Origin: Planctomycetota bacterium | GTDB taxonomy: Bacteria > Planctomycetota > UBA8742 > UBA2392 | DNA length: 64,000 bases | Assembly (NCBI GenBank): GCA_019912315.1 | Contig: JAIOJA010000016.1 | Span: 124,001 to 188,000, forward strand | Direction of reading: 5' to 3' | Shown here: positions 40,001 through 49,539 of the stretch, in pieces | How the letters are laid out: each line of letters starts with the position of its first letter | Numbering within the stretch: position 1 is the stretch's first letter | Made by a program: the position numbers and the translations under genes | Notes under the pieces: generated by a model | The model's database searches: none | What the model saw: the letters and a program-made list of their open reading frames with translations, nothing else | What the model was told of the DNA's origin: nothing

Positions 40001-40348
40001 CTGGGTGAGGCACTGTGCGGCGCTATGGCCGGGCTGTACCTGTGGTGCTGGGAAGGCGGCTTTCAGCCCGTGCAGGTGATCGCCAGGACCATCGAGCCCG
40101 GCGACGACCCGGGCGCCCGCCTTGCGGACTTGAACACACGGCAGCGCGAATGGGCCGAGGGTGTGGCCCGCGGCGACGCGTCACCGGACGACGACCCCCT
40201 TCCGTGCGGACGCGTCATCCAGGTTCACTACAACTCGGCACAGGCCCTTGACCTGCGCTGCGGACAGGTGTCCCGGGAACACCCATCCCTGAGCCTGCTG
40301 TGGACATGGCTGATGCTCTCCTTCGACGTTCCGGAGGGCGAAGCATGA
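37043..40348 (+). CDS. ClpA/B-like double-AAA+ ATPase paralog 2 with long C-terminal extension
   Basis: GTG start overlapping preceding stop (GTGA); D1 GRSGVGKT; D2 GPTGVGKTESAKALAG, ILLDEIEKAHP, IIMTSNLG, FRPEFFNRID, GARAIKREIE. Confidence 0.88.
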   Translation: MKLTIPLYQEKFRHEGADQYFVRPLFVEGVEAVRDELKRATDSVRNSLRAMLLAQSRQPRHDLLGLTTQCPDMREEHVKLRIRLKRRSIEATYLFAVFEQAGSRVAFTPRLPHLMFELARGEELAARAEEVLTAHYRKLEKELDTVEPAQDAVRGSAWISQLDLSIEFEALHVQPRGQDRAEIGGFAQMDGADELHKVGRLVDALYPDDLDRAVRREALVSELSALLSDADRRPVLLLGRSGVGKTALVHEVVRRGLEAKASGGRRRGQVWLISPQRLISGMSFVGQWENRVHAILGECRRRDHVLYFDDILGLFRAGISASSRVSAAQVLKPHIEKHETRLLVEMSPEQLQVLKELDRGFADMFHVVPVDEPDEQETLRILIHSQRELEARFHCRFGHDVLPTALDLTRRYQREIAMPGKVAGFLAQLANKHRDAGITRLHVLYEFEARSGLRVSFLDENARMFREQVDRDLRATIVGQDAAVRAMVDVVTVAKSRLNDPGRPLGSLLFLGPTGVGKTESAKALAGLLFGDPAALLRFDMNEFVDASSVARLAGTMSEPEGLLTGAVRRRPFAVILLDEIEKAHPGAFDVLLQVLGEARLTDALGRTTDFSNCVIIMTSNLGVREADGGLGVAGHESRGDDAYSQAARRFFRPEFFNRIDRIVPFQRLTRDEVETIAQHQLQEVFAREGLSRRRCVLQVDAPAMERVVDKGYHPRLGARAIKREIERQLTRPLSARLAELNPEVPTIVRLMARGDDVTVGLTPLEAESPSPRAGVRVPLDNVDAVVSRMDNVLNQAESLLAGLAPEGAIPGSSVTPALRRYFALREQVGYLDNAVERFLDWREAQADRPAPPEAGASTISENRPRRSPLAEALPAPPDAWLALRTPNELRGFLSARAEDTGESQLTGRLRRLLAATALLNLMLERPAREDERVLLVLRTVNGRHSPAPGWLAGSFSALLRHRVDLGVDRLESSRPGEVALVVSGYLGEALCGAMAGLYLWCWEGGFQPVQVIARTIEPGDDPGARLADLNTRQREWAEGVARGDASPDDDPLPCGRVIQVHYNSAQALDLRCGQVSREHPSLSLLWTWLMLSFDVPEGEA

Positions 40349-42573
40349 GCGTAACTCGCGTACCGGTATTGATCTGGCGCGACCACGCGGGCCTGTTCAC
40401 GGGCGCGCTCGTGGAACAGCCGGAGGCGGCCGCGGTCGGCACGTCGCCGCGGGAGGTGCTGTCGCAACTGAAACAGTACCTGACCTGGCTTCAGCGCAAC
40501 CAGCCCTGGATGCTGCCCGAGGGCGAAATGGAAAAACCGGCCCTGACGCGAGTGCAGGTCGAGGTACGCCCCGAGTACGTGGTCGGGCGGCGCCACCCGT
40601 CAAGCCCGCTCAAGCTGACCGTTCCGTGCGTTCACGGCGAGATGTCATCTGCCCTGCGCGTTTGTTCCATCCCGCCCATGGGGCTTTGGTTCTCGTTTCA
40701 TGAAGCCGCAGAACTTCTGGAACTCGCGGCGCACTACGTGCGCGACGCCGTCCGGGGCGCGTCGCCGGCCCGCGTAGCGCGCTATCTGAACGCGGCGGAA
40801 TACACCCTCGACGAGCTGGTGGTCACGACGCCGCGCGAGCGCAAGCCCCGCACAGAGCGCACGTATGAGGCACTGGAAGGCATCGCCGAGCCGCTGGGCG
40901 AGCGCGCCGTGCGCCGACAGTTTTCGCGCGCATGGGAGCGCGACAGGGAAGTCGCCGAGTTGATCGAGCGCGTGAAGCGTGACCGCGCCAACGTACTGCT
41001 GGTGGGCGCGCCGGGCGTCGGCAAGACGTCCGTTCTCGTCAGTGCGGCCCGCGAAGTGGAACGGCAGATCGCGGGCGACGAGGAACGCCGGCGGTTCTGG
41101 CTGACAAACGGCTCGCGCCTGATCGCCGGCACGCCATACCTGGGCCAGTGGGAAGAGCGCCTCGAAAACGTGATCGTCGAATTGCAGGGCTTTCACGGCG
41201 TGCTGTGCGTCGAGAACCTGCTTGAGCTTGTGCGCCTCGGCGGGCACGACGCCGCCGACAGCGTAGGCGCCTTCGTCGCGCCGTACATGAGCCACCGCGA
41301 GCTGCAGGTCATCGCCGAAGCCACGCCCGAGGAACTGGATGCCTGCCGCCGCCTGCTTCCCGGGCTGGTGGACGCGTTTCAGGTCATGCACGTCAAGCCC
41401 TTCGACGCGACGGGCGCCACGCGTGTGCTTGACCGCATCGCCCAGGCCGGCGCGCGCGACCTTCGCGTCGAGACCGGCAACGACCTCGTGCACGGCGTGT
41501 ATCGCCTGTTCCGCCGCTTCCGCCCCTACGACGCGTTTCCGGGCAAGGCCGCCGGCTTCCTGACCGAGTTGATCCAGCGCGCCGCGGCAACGGAGACTGC
41601 CCTTGACACGTCCACGGCCACCGCGCGATTCGTCGAGCAGACGGGGCTTCCACAGCACCTCGTGCGCGACGACGTGCCCCTGGGCGAAAGCGAGGTGCTT
41701 GCCTACCTGTCCTCGCGCGTCATCGGTCAGCACGCCGCCTGCCGCACCGCCGCCGGAGTGGTCACCACGTTCAAGGCCGGGCTGAACGACCCCGCCCGCC
41801 CGGTGGGCGTGCTGCTTTTCAGCGGCCCGACCGGCGTCGGCAAAACCGAGCTTGCCCGGGCCCTGGCGGACTACCTGTTCGGGCACGGACAAAGCGGAGA
41901 CCGTCTGGTGCGCCTGGACATGAGCGAGTACGCGGGCTACGGCGCCAGCGAACGCCTGGTATCGGACGCCAGGGGTGATGCTGCCGAATTCGTGAAACGC
42001 GTGCGCGCCCAGCCCTTTTGCGTGGTGCTGCTGGATGAGATTGAGAAGGCCTCGCCGGACGTGTTCGACATGCTGCTTGGCGTGTTCGACGAGGGGCGCC
42101 TTACGGACCGCTTCGGGCGGGTGACGACGTTCCAGAGCAGCGTCATTGTCATGACCAGCAACCTCGGCGCCGGGCGTAACGGCGGGATGGGCTTCGGCGC
42201 CCAGCCCGGTGCGGACTACGACGCCGAAGTCATGCGCTTCTTCCGCCCGGAGTTCTACAACCGCCTCGACGGCGTCGTGGCATTCGAGCCCCTGAGCGAA
42301 GAAATCATTCACAGGATCGCCGCCAGAGAACTGGGCGAGCTGGCAAAGCGCGAAGGCCTGGCAAGGTCCGGCATCACACTGGCCTGGGACGACAGCGTCG
42401 TCGCCCTTGTTGCCCAGGCCGGCTTTGACCGTCGCTACGGGGCGCGCCCGTTGCAGCGGGCCATCGAGGAGCGCGTGGTAACGCCGATTGCGCGGCATCT
42501 GGCGGCAAACCCGGACCTGCGCGATATCACGTTGCACTTGCACGTGGACGACGCGGGCAAGATTGCGTTTTGA
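40345..42573 (+). CDS. ClpA/B-like double-AAA+ ATPase paralog 3 (no C-terminal extension)
   Basis: ATGA overlap with preceding gene; D1 GAPGVGKT; D2 GPTGVGKTELARALAD, VLLDEIEKASP, IVMTSNLG, FRPEFYNRLD, GARPLQRAIE. Confidence 0.88.
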   Translation: MSVTRVPVLIWRDHAGLFTGALVEQPEAAAVGTSPREVLSQLKQYLTWLQRNQPWMLPEGEMEKPALTRVQVEVRPEYVVGRRHPSSPLKLTVPCVHGEMSSALRVCSIPPMGLWFSFHEAAELLELAAHYVRDAVRGASPARVARYLNAAEYTLDELVVTTPRERKPRTERTYEALEGIAEPLGERAVRRQFSRAWERDREVAELIERVKRDRANVLLVGAPGVGKTSVLVSAAREVERQIAGDEERRRFWLTNGSRLIAGTPYLGQWEERLENVIVELQGFHGVLCVENLLELVRLGGHDAADSVGAFVAPYMSHRELQVIAEATPEELDACRRLLPGLVDAFQVMHVKPFDATGATRVLDRIAQAGARDLRVETGNDLVHGVYRLFRRFRPYDAFPGKAAGFLTELIQRAAATETALDTSTATARFVEQTGLPQHLVRDDVPLGESEVLAYLSSRVIGQHAACRTAAGVVTTFKAGLNDPARPVGVLLFSGPTGVGKTELARALADYLFGHGQSGDRLVRLDMSEYAGYGASERLVSDARGDAAEFVKRVRAQPFCVVLLDEIEKASPDVFDMLLGVFDEGRLTDRFGRVTTFQSSVIVMTSNLGAGRNGGMGFGAQPGADYDAEVMRFFRPEFYNRLDGVVAFEPLSEEIIHRIAARELGELAKREGLARSGITLAWDDSVVALVAQAGFDRRYGARPLQRAIEERVVTPIARHLAANPDLRDITLHLHVDDAGKIAF

Positions 42574-42613
42574 GCGCGACGCGTAAGCTAGCGGCCTGTT
42601 GCTGGTGATCGGT

Positions 42614-42676
42614 GTTTGACGGTCAATGGTCGATCGTTGATGGTCGACGGTTGATTGTCAAAGGTCAAAGGCCGAT
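42614..42676. repeat. Degenerate heptanucleotide tandem array (consensus about GGTYGAT)
   Basis: gtttgac ggtcaat ggtcgat cgttgat ggtcgac ggttgat tgtcaaa ggtcaaa ggccgat, nine contiguous 7-mers. Confidence 0.8.
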
Positions 42677-42685
42677 GATCGCATA

Positions 42686-42792
42686 TTGACGTGTCAACAC
42701 ACGCCAAGCCCGCAGCGCGGGCGCAATAACGCAGCCCGGTGCGTAAGCGCCGGGACTGACGCGCCAACAACACATGGAGCCCCGGCAGGGGC
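42686..42792. repeat. Multi-hairpin intergenic element
   Basis: ttgac-gt-gtcaa; gcccgc-agc-gcgggc; cccggtgc-gtaa-gcgccggg; gcccc-ggca-ggggc in succession. Confidence 0.75.
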
Positions 42793-42956
42793 GACATAGG
42801 CCGCTCGCGATTTGCCTCTCGCAATGGTCGCCAAGTTCGCAAAAGTCCGGCAAGGCCGATGATCGTCGAAGGTCGGTTTGGAGTGAAAGGCCTGCAGTTA
42901 CTCCCGCCTCCCGACTTCTGTCGCTCCGTCTCCCCCAACTCGAGTCCCGGGCCGCT

Positions 42957-43787
42957 TTAGCCCAGGCGCATCAGATTCACGTGATAGGCGCGCTTCAGGG
43001 GCGGATAGACCGCGCCAAGCAATGGTCCAAGATATCGGTAGTAGGCCGGCAGGCGCCTCGGGTGGGCATACAACATGCTGTAGAAGCTGCGTGCATCCAG
43101 TATCTGGTAGCGGTCGTCCCAGAATTCCACTTCCCGCGCGTTGCTCACGGACCACGTGAACTCCGCCTCGAAGTAACGCATGGCGTCGTGGCGGCGCTGG
43201 TGGCGCAACACCAGCGGCGTCATGGAATCGTACGCGAACAACCCGCCGGGCAGTGCGTCGGCCATGCGGGCAAACAGGGCGCGGACCTCTTCCGGATGAA
43301 AGTACACCAGCACGCCTTCGCTGGCGATGAACCAGGGCCCCCGGGATTCCGCGCGCACCTGCGCAAGCCAGTCGTCGTCCAGGGCCGAACCGCTGATCAG
43401 CGTGCGCCTGTCTGTGTCTTCAAAGAACTGGCGCCGCAGGTCCATGGCGTCGGGGAGGTCGAGCTCAAACCAGCGCGCGCGCCCGTTGTCAACGCGCTCA
43501 AAGCGGCTGTTCAGCCCGACGCCCAATTCAATGACCGTGCCTTCGGGAAAGTCGTTCAGAAAGGCCCGCACCCAGCGATCAACCTGCGCGCCGCGCACGC
43601 AGCAGCCTAGCTGGCTGGCCCGGGCGCCATCCAGGGGCGAGAAGTCGTAGTCCAGGCTGGCAAGAATTTCGCGTGATTTGGGGTCGTGCAGAACCGGCTG
43701 CGCTTCTTCGGACTCGCGGGCCCTTGCCCACAGGGGCACCAGCAGCGTTTCCTGGATTGTGCCCAGCTTTACGGCGGTTTTTGGCAT
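42957..43787 (-). CDS. Leucine carboxyl methyltransferase (LCM/PPM)-family methyltransferase
   Basis: VIELGVGLNSRFERVDNGRARWFELDLPDAMDLRRQFF, FIASEGVLVYF; start at MPKTAVKLG. Confidence 0.88.
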   Translation of the reverse strand: MPKTAVKLGTIQETLLVPLWARARESEEAQPVLHDPKSREILASLDYDFSPLDGARASQLGCCVRGAQVDRWVRAFLNDFPEGTVIELGVGLNSRFERVDNGRARWFELDLPDAMDLRRQFFEDTDRRTLISGSALDDDWLAQVRAESRGPWFIASEGVLVYFHPEEVRALFARMADALPGGLFAYDSMTPLVLRHQRRHDAMRYFEAEFTWSVSNAREVEFWDDRYQILDARSFYSMLYAHPRRLPAYYRYLGPLLGAVYPPLKRAYHVNLMRLG

Positions 43788-44066
43788 GTGCGCGTCCCGT
43801 CTGGTGTTCCGTCGCGAGTCTGCGGGCAGCCTTCCCGTCTGTCCACACGGGGTTTTCCGCAATTTGCAGCGCCCGCGCGTGCCTGAATTGCAGGGCAACG
43901 CCGAATAATCACGGAATATTCGGAACCGTGTCCCCGAATTGGCCGTTTCAAGGCAGTACACGACACCGAGGCTTCCGGTTTTACACCACGGTTACACGGA
44001 GTGCATTTTCCGGGGCGTATACTTCAACAGTGGCCACGGGGGCCACACACCAAAAGGAGCAGTGCT

Positions 44067-44609
44067 ATGAAATACCTTGGCAGAAACACCCTGAGCATCC
44101 TGGGCATCGCCGCTGTTACGATGCTCGCCACGCTGGCCTTCATGGGCCCCAACGGCGTACAGGCCGAAGACGGCGAAGACGCCAAGAACGCGGCTACCCT
44201 GGCAAAAGTAAGCCCCGAAATTTCTACCCCGAAGCTGGAAGAGGACAACTGCACGATCACCCTGACCGCGGACAAGGAAACGTACACGGTAGGCGACAAG
44301 CCGGTGCTGACGTTCACGGTCAAGAACGACAGTGACAAGGAAGTCGTCAAAAGCGTCAAGGTTTCCATGTTTGCCCGTGACCTTGAGTCACGCGGGCGTA
44401 TGCCTGCGATGGCCATTGAGGTGTGGACGAAGACCACGGAAGTAACCCTCGCGGCCGGCGAAACCAAGACAGTAACCCTTGAGACGGGCACCGCCATCGC
44501 GGAACACAACGCGACATCGTTCCGTATGTCTGGCGCGACTGACGTGCTGTCCAAGGAAGCCAAGCTGCGCAAGGCCGTTGAAGAAGTGGCACGCCGCAAC
44601 ACGAACTAG
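44067..44609 (+). CDS. Secreted beta-sandwich-like hypothetical protein
   Basis: Signal peptide; CTITLTADKETYTVGDKPVLTFTVKNDSDKEV Ig/transglutaminase-C-like strand pattern. Confidence 0.6.
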   Translation: MKYLGRNTLSILGIAAVTMLATLAFMGPNGVQAEDGEDAKNAATLAKVSPEISTPKLEEDNCTITLTADKETYTVGDKPVLTFTVKNDSDKEVVKSVKVSMFARDLESRGRMPAMAIEVWTKTTEVTLAAGETKTVTLETGTAIAEHNATSFRMSGATDVLSKEAKLRKAVEEVARRNTN

Positions 44610-44617
44610 GACCAGTC

Positions 44618-45760
44618 ATGCGCGTGCCGGGCAAACTGTCGTGGTACTACTGGCCGCTGGGGGTAACCCTGGGGCTGCTCGCGGCCTTCCTTGTCATGCC
44701 TCTGCTTGACAAGGACGAGGCCCGGGCGGAGTCCACTGTCGGCCCGATACTGAGCGACTGCGATGGCGCGCTGCGTGAGCTGGTGATTCAGTACACCCCG
44801 GACTCGGCGGAAATCGTGGCTGCTCCTTACCGCGACTTTCTGACCCAGTTGCCTGAAGCGGTCACGGTGCACGTTGTGTGCCGTGACCGCGCCGCATTTG
44901 ACGAGCTGGCAGGCCATGTGGGTGAGGTGCGTTGCCGTCTGCACCCCGTATTTGCCGACCACCCCATGACATCATGGTCGCGCGACCGCTGGATCGCGCT
45001 TGAGCCCGCGGGCGATGCAACGGCGTTCACGTTGCTTTCGCCGCGCGGCGAAATGGGCGCCGACGCCTGGCCCGAACGCAAGGGAGACGAAGGCATCGGC
45101 GACGATCTGGCCGGCGCGCTCGCGAACCTGGACAGCGCCCGCAGCGAACTGTACTTCGACGGCGGCGACTTCGTGTGCGACCACGAAACCGCGTTCGTCA
45201 CCCCGAACGTGCGCCTGCGCAACCTGCAAGTGACAGTAAAGACGGAAATTGAGCTGCTGCGCCGCCTGCGTGAAATCACCGGGCGCACGGTCGTGCTGCT
45301 GGAGGACGCACCGGACCACCACGCCGGAATGTACATGATGACCCTGGGAGAACGCCGGGTGATGGTCGGCGATCCGTCCATGGCGAAGGCGCTGCTGACG
45401 GACGCAGAGATCGCCGCGCTGCCGCTGCCATACGCCGCTGACTTCAGTGCCGAAACACAGGCGCTGTTTGATTCCGTGGCCGAGCAGTGCCGCAACGCGG
45501 GATATGAAGTCATCCGCGTTCCTGTGGGGCCGTGCAAGGACGGTCGCACTTTTCTGACCACGCTGAACAGCGTGCTGGACGAGCGCGACGGGCAGCGCAC
45601 GGTGTACATGCCTGTGATCGACGGCGCGCGCAAGCTGAACGAAGCCGCGGAGAAAGTCTGGCGCGAGGCCGGTTTTGAGGTCCGGCGCGTCAACTGCACG
45701 ACATGCTACCGATGGTTCGGAAGTCTGCGCTGCCTGGTCAACGTAAGCAACAGGGGCTGA
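44618..45760 (+). CDS. Agmatine deiminase / peptidylarginine deiminase-like protein, membrane anchored
   Basis: N-terminal TM; MTSWSRDRWIALE, ELYFDGGDFVCDHETAFVTPNV, DHHAGMYMMTLGERRVMVGDPSMA, C-terminal FGSLRCLVNV catalytic Cys region. Confidence 0.7.
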   Translation: MRVPGKLSWYYWPLGVTLGLLAAFLVMPLLDKDEARAESTVGPILSDCDGALRELVIQYTPDSAEIVAAPYRDFLTQLPEAVTVHVVCRDRAAFDELAGHVGEVRCRLHPVFADHPMTSWSRDRWIALEPAGDATAFTLLSPRGEMGADAWPERKGDEGIGDDLAGALANLDSARSELYFDGGDFVCDHETAFVTPNVRLRNLQVTVKTEIELLRRLREITGRTVVLLEDAPDHHAGMYMMTLGERRVMVGDPSMAKALLTDAEIAALPLPYAADFSAETQALFDSVAEQCRNAGYEVIRVPVGPCKDGRTFLTTLNSVLDERDGQRTVYMPVIDGARKLNEAAEKVWREAGFEVRRVNCTTCYRWFGSLRCLVNVSNRG

Positions 45761-45770
45761 GCGGCGCGGA

Positions 45771-47642
45771 TCACAGCGTCCCGAAGGTCCCTGCCTCAAG
45801 CGTTGACACCAGCGCGCGCATTGCGGCTTCCCCGCGAACGCTGGTGCCCTTTGAGTCGACCCGTGGCGAATACGCCGCTATCGCCAGCCGCCCGGGGACG
45901 ACGGCAACGAGCCCGCCCGATATGCCGCTCTTGGCCGGAATGCCGACGTCGAACGCGAACTGACCTGAACCGTCGTGAAGCCCGCAGGTGTACATCAGCG
46001 CCAATACGTGTTTCACGTAAGCCGGGTCGAGCGCGTCGGCCTTCGTGACTGGATTCCTGCCGCCTGCGGCCAGTGTGGCCCCCATCCTCGCAAGTTGTTT
46101 GGTGGTTGTGACCACGGAGCATTGCTGGAGATACAGGTCGAGCGCCGCTTCTTCATCAGCAACGACCTCAAAGTTCCGCAGCAGGCAGGCGATTGCATGA
46201 TTGCGCTCGCCGGCCTCGCGCTCGGCCACGAGCACACGCAGATCCACCTTCATGCGCGGCTCGCCTGCGAACCTGCCCAGCCCCGCAAGCACATGGTTCA
46301 GGCGCGCGGTCGCATCCTTGCCGGGGATCAGCCCGCAGGTCGCGATGGCGCCGGCATTGGAGAGCGGGTTGAACGGGCGATTCGTGTCAGGGTCCAACAC
46401 GATCGCGTTGAACGGATTGCCGCTCGGCTCGAATCCAACGCGCTGGTGCAGTGCCTCTACGCCATGCACCTGCAGCGCCAAAGCATACGTGAACGGGTTG
46501 GCCGCCGCCTGAAGGGTGAAGGGCGTGTCGGCATCTCCGGCATGGAATTCTTCGCCGTCGACAGTGCAGATCGCCAGCCCGAACAGTTCCGGGTCTGCTT
46601 CCGCGAGCTCGGGAATGTAGGTCGCAACCGCGCCGCCGCGATCATTGAGCGCGTCGGCATGAGCCTTGGCGAGCAGCTGCCGCAGGTCATTCATCGGGCA
46701 AGCGTTGGCGCTCTTGCCAAACGAGTGCAACTCCAGTGCGCTCGACAGATGGCGCATGGCGCGCATACCGCGCACGGAGTTGCCCCGTTCATCAAGCGGC
46801 GGCGCAAACGCGGCCAGGCCTGCGACTCCAGGCGACACACCAATCAACCCGCCGCTTACGCCGCTTTTGGCGGGAACGCCTGCATGAAACGCAAACTCGC
46901 CCGCGGAGTCGTACAGCCCGCAGGTCAGCATGACTGTCAGAGCGCTGGGTACGACCGCCGCCGGGATGACACGCTTTCCGGTAACCGGATTCACTCCGTG
47001 GTTGGCCAGCGTCGCGGCCATGACGGCCAGATCCCGGCAACTGACCAGGATCGAGCACTGCCGGAAATACAGGTCCAGTGTCTGCTCTACGTCGGCGTCT
47101 AACATGCGGAAGTGTTTCATCAGGTGCGCGATAGCGCGGTTGCGATGTCCGGAGTCTTCCTCTGACAGGTTTACCGGCAGGTCCACCTGAACACGATCCC
47201 GCCCGGCGGCAAGGGCGACCAACTCAAGCACACGATCAAGCGCAGACTGGCCGCCCATGGGCTGGATCATGCTGGCTACTGCAATCGCGCCGGCGTTGAT
47301 CATCGGGTTGTGCGGGCGGTTAGTACCCTGCTCAAGTCGAATGATGGAATTGAATGCGTCGCCGGTTGGCTCAACGCCGACTCGTCGATGCACGGCCTCA
47401 GCACCGTAATCGGCCAAGGCGAGCGCGTACACGAAAGGTTTGGATATAGACTGAATCGTGAACTCGTGGTCGGCGTCTCCCAGCGCGTGGACAGTCCCGT
47501 CAACAGTGCAGGCGGCAACGGCCAGCAGTGCAGGGTCAGCGGTAGCAAGTTCAGGGATATAATCGGCGACGCGCCCGCCGGTTGCCTGCCGGGCTTGCTC
47601 ATACGCTTCGGTAAGCGCCAGTTTCATCGTGTCGGAGAGCAC
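45771..47642 (-). CDS. Tandem fusion of two glutaminase (GlsA) domains, second catalytically degenerate
   Basis: Domain 1 FTIQSISKPFVYALAL and CGLYDSAGEFAFHAGVPAKSGVSGG; domain 2 FTLQAAANPFTYALAL and CGLHDGSGQFAFDVGIPAKSGISGG. Confidence 0.92.
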   Translation of the reverse strand: MLSDTMKLALTEAYEQARQATGGRVADYIPELATADPALLAVAACTVDGTVHALGDADHEFTIQSISKPFVYALALADYGAEAVHRRVGVEPTGDAFNSIIRLEQGTNRPHNPMINAGAIAVASMIQPMGGQSALDRVLELVALAAGRDRVQVDLPVNLSEEDSGHRNRAIAHLMKHFRMLDADVEQTLDLYFRQCSILVSCRDLAVMAATLANHGVNPVTGKRVIPAAVVPSALTVMLTCGLYDSAGEFAFHAGVPAKSGVSGGLIGVSPGVAGLAAFAPPLDERGNSVRGMRAMRHLSSALELHSFGKSANACPMNDLRQLLAKAHADALNDRGGAVATYIPELAEADPELFGLAICTVDGEEFHAGDADTPFTLQAAANPFTYALALQVHGVEALHQRVGFEPSGNPFNAIVLDPDTNRPFNPLSNAGAIATCGLIPGKDATARLNHVLAGLGRFAGEPRMKVDLRVLVAEREAGERNHAIACLLRNFEVVADEEAALDLYLQQCSVVTTTKQLARMGATLAAGGRNPVTKADALDPAYVKHVLALMYTCGLHDGSGQFAFDVGIPAKSGISGGLVAVVPGRLAIAAYSPRVDSKGTSVRGEAAMRALVSTLEAGTFGTL

Positions 47643-47645
47643 GGC

Positions 47646-49496
<1,851 letters not shown>

Positions 49497-49539
49497 CGCG
49501 GCTCCGCTTTCCAAGGCCGCCCGCAGACAGTCGAACGTG

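Noticed and set aside
40645-42543. 632 aa minus-strand ORF
   Set aside because: Antisense shadow of AAA+ paralog 3; no recognisable domain
33681-42573. Type VI secretion ClpV/TssH locus
   Set aside because: No Tss/Hcp/VgrG genes nearby, three tandem paralogs, and D2 pore loops deleted
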